From Dehalococcoidia bacterium UBA5629 (lineage in GTDB: Bacteria; Chloroflexota; Dehalococcoidia; GIF9; UBA5629), in assembly GCA_002421445.1 (NCBI GenBank), contig DIKB01000146.1, positions 1 through 5,495 on the forward strand: DNA of 5,495 nt, written 5' to 3'. The notes under the pieces were generated by a model. The model saw only the letters and a program-made list of their open reading frames with translations, had not been told where the DNA came from and ran no database searches. How positions within the stretch are numbered: the stretch's first letter is position 1; every line of letters begins with the position of its first letter. A program made the translations under genes and the position numbers. This document shows, one piece after another, positions 4,530 through 5,495 of the stretch.

Positions 4530-5319
4530 ATGTTTTCAGAACGGTAACATCACCGACAACAACCTCATAGGAGCTGCCGTCGGCACGGCGTAATATCAGG
4601 TTTCCACCTTCGGTCACCGCTTCGACACTCCCCTCGATGACCGCCTCACCGGCTTTCACACGTATCCATTGTCCTACCACACCCATCGCATCACGCCAGT
4701 CCTCATAGACGGAACCACCTGACGTCACCCGCAGATATAATTCATCGAATTTCTGCAGCACCGCGCAAACGACATCATCCTTATTGAGGTCGTGCCCGCA
4801 TTCATGGGACAGGCTGGTGGCCGCCTGCATGATATCGGGATATTTCGACGGATCGAAATCAACATTGATCCCTATACCGATGCTTGAGAAATTGACCATG
4901 CTTCCTTTGACTTCGCTCTCAATGAGGATACCGCATACCTTTTTCCCGTTGATCAAGACATCATTCGGCCACTTAACCCGTGTATTAAGCCGAAGGTTCT
5001 CTTTAATCGCTCCGACTACTGCAAGGGAAGCGATCATAATAAGCTGAGGCAAGATAGATAAAGTGGGGCGCAGGATAACCGACATCGCAACCACGCCGGG
5101 CGGCGATATCCATGTCCGGCGTAAACGGCCGCGTCCTGCCTTCTGCTCGCTGGTAACAACGACCGTCCCCTCAGGTACACCATCGCGTACCAGTTGTCTG
5201 GCAACGTCCATAGTCGAGGAGACAGATTCATAATAGTAGAGCGGCTTCCCGATCAGTCTCGTCGTCAAATGCTGCTCAACGTATTGTTTACGGGATATGT
5301 CTTGTTTGAGGTCATCCAT
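4528..5319 (-). CDS. birA: biotin--[biotin carboxyl carrier protein] ligase, monofunctional (263 aa)
   Basis: The enzyme activates biotin with ATP to biotinyl-AMP and attaches it to the lysine of biotin-dependent carboxylases in the cytoplasm. The catalytic domain (about residues 24-210) shows SVSSTMD (32-38), the biotinyl-AMP loop GRGRLRR (62-68), KWPND (116-120) and KKVCGILIE (126-134), in which Lys127 matches the conserved catalytic lysine of E. coli BirA. An SH3-like C-terminal domain follows (about 213-263). Only about 23 residues precede the catalytic domain, so the winged-helix DNA-binding domain of bifunctional BirA is absent and this protein should not repress biotin genes. In the loop the usual sixth-position Gly (GRGRxGR) is Arg67, a minor departure. 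ATG 5319 follows an in-frame stop 15 bases upstream and is the only reasonable start, although no ribosome site stands at normal distance. Confidence 0.94.
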   Translation of the reverse strand: MDDLKQDISRKQYVEQHLTTRLIGKPLYYYESVSSTMDVARQLVRDGVPEGTVVVTSEQKAGRGRLRRTWISPPGVVAMSVILRPTLSILPQLIMIASLAVVGAIKENLRLNTRVKWPNDVLINGKKVCGILIESEVKGSMVNFSSIGIGINVDFDPSKYPDIMQAATSLSHECGHDLNKDDVVCAVLQKFDELYLRVTSGGSVYEDWRDAMGVVGQWIRVKAGEAVIEGSVEAVTEGGNLILRRADGSSYEVVVGDVTVLKT

Positions 5320-5406
5320 ATCGATAAACTGTTATTGGTTCTTCTGTTCTCCGTAGATGGCACTCACGCACATGGACAATCGTTCGGGGAACAACCAGGT
5401 ACCTTT

Positions 5407-5434
5407 ATTTTATTAAGAGTATATTATTACACAA
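5407..5434 (-). promoter_or_regulatory. possible promoter of birA
   Basis: On the minus strand TTGTGT (5434-5429), a 16-base spacer and TAAAAT (5412-5407) lie in an AT-rich stretch and would give a leader of about 80 bases. Both boxes are imperfect. Nothing else convincing is seen in 5320-5495: no gene, no RNA and no ribosome site close to the birA start. A purine stretch GGAGAA (5353-5348 on the minus strand) is too far from the ATG to serve as one. Confidence 0.28.
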
Positions 5435-5495
5435 ACAATGCTATTGACAGCGTATTGTAATTTTTAACCGATCGGAACGAAAGTATGCCGACAAA

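Noticed and set aside
5194..5460. Plus-strand 88-residue open frame opposite the start of birA
   Set aside because: It overlaps the conserved N-terminal part of birA in antisense; the upstream region of birA then extends it by chance.
5444..5475. TTGACA box (5444-5449) with a CCGATCGG palindrome (5468-5475) as a plus-strand promoter and operator
   Set aside because: No acceptable -10 box lies 16-18 bases downstream, and the gene it would serve is outside the window; the signal may still be real but cannot be supported here.

Overview
This is a bacterial chromosomal segment that joins an accessory region to a housekeeping block. The lineage cannot be fixed from sequence alone. Base composition is moderate. 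Both Shine-Dalgarno-led genes (157-aa membrane protein, slipin) and genes whose -10 box lies almost on the start codon (nfeD, the toxin gene), implying leaderless mRNAs, are present. That mix fits several groups; a Chloroflexota-like or related genome is a guess, not a call.

Positions 1-1000 hold three plus-strand genes of accessory type: a 48-aa CxxC...CxxC zinc-ribbon protein behind a good promoter with an inverted repeat at its start site, a 46-aa hydrophobic peptide, and a 157-aa four-helix membrane protein of unknown function. At 1020-1167, on the minus strand, there is the 3' part of a tRNA-Met(CAU), from anticodon loop to CCA, followed by an intrinsic terminator. The 5' half of the tRNA is missing. 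This is the classic footprint of integration into a tRNA gene.

Positions 1209-2590 hold the most unusual structure. The promoter and first ~80 codons of an nfeD protease gene occur twice as direct repeats about 1.1 kb apart (218 of 240 coding positions identical by hand count). The left copy is broken just at the DTPGG active-site motif. Between the copies sits an AT-rich, minus-strand HigB/HigA-type toxin-antitoxin pair with its own promoter and a second promoter for the antitoxin. The right copy continues into a complete nfeD. The layout looks like an insertion that displaced the original 5' end of nfeD while supplying a replacement.

Positions 2303-4529 are a conserved two-gene operon: a long-form NfeD membrane serine protease (448 aa) and a slipin/stomatin SPFH protein (251 aa), partners in membrane protein quality control or membrane microdomain organisation. 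A 17-bp perfect hairpin separates it from a convergent, minus-strand biotin-protein ligase (birA, 263 aa) lacking the DNA-binding domain. Beyond 5319 only the upstream region of birA is seen.
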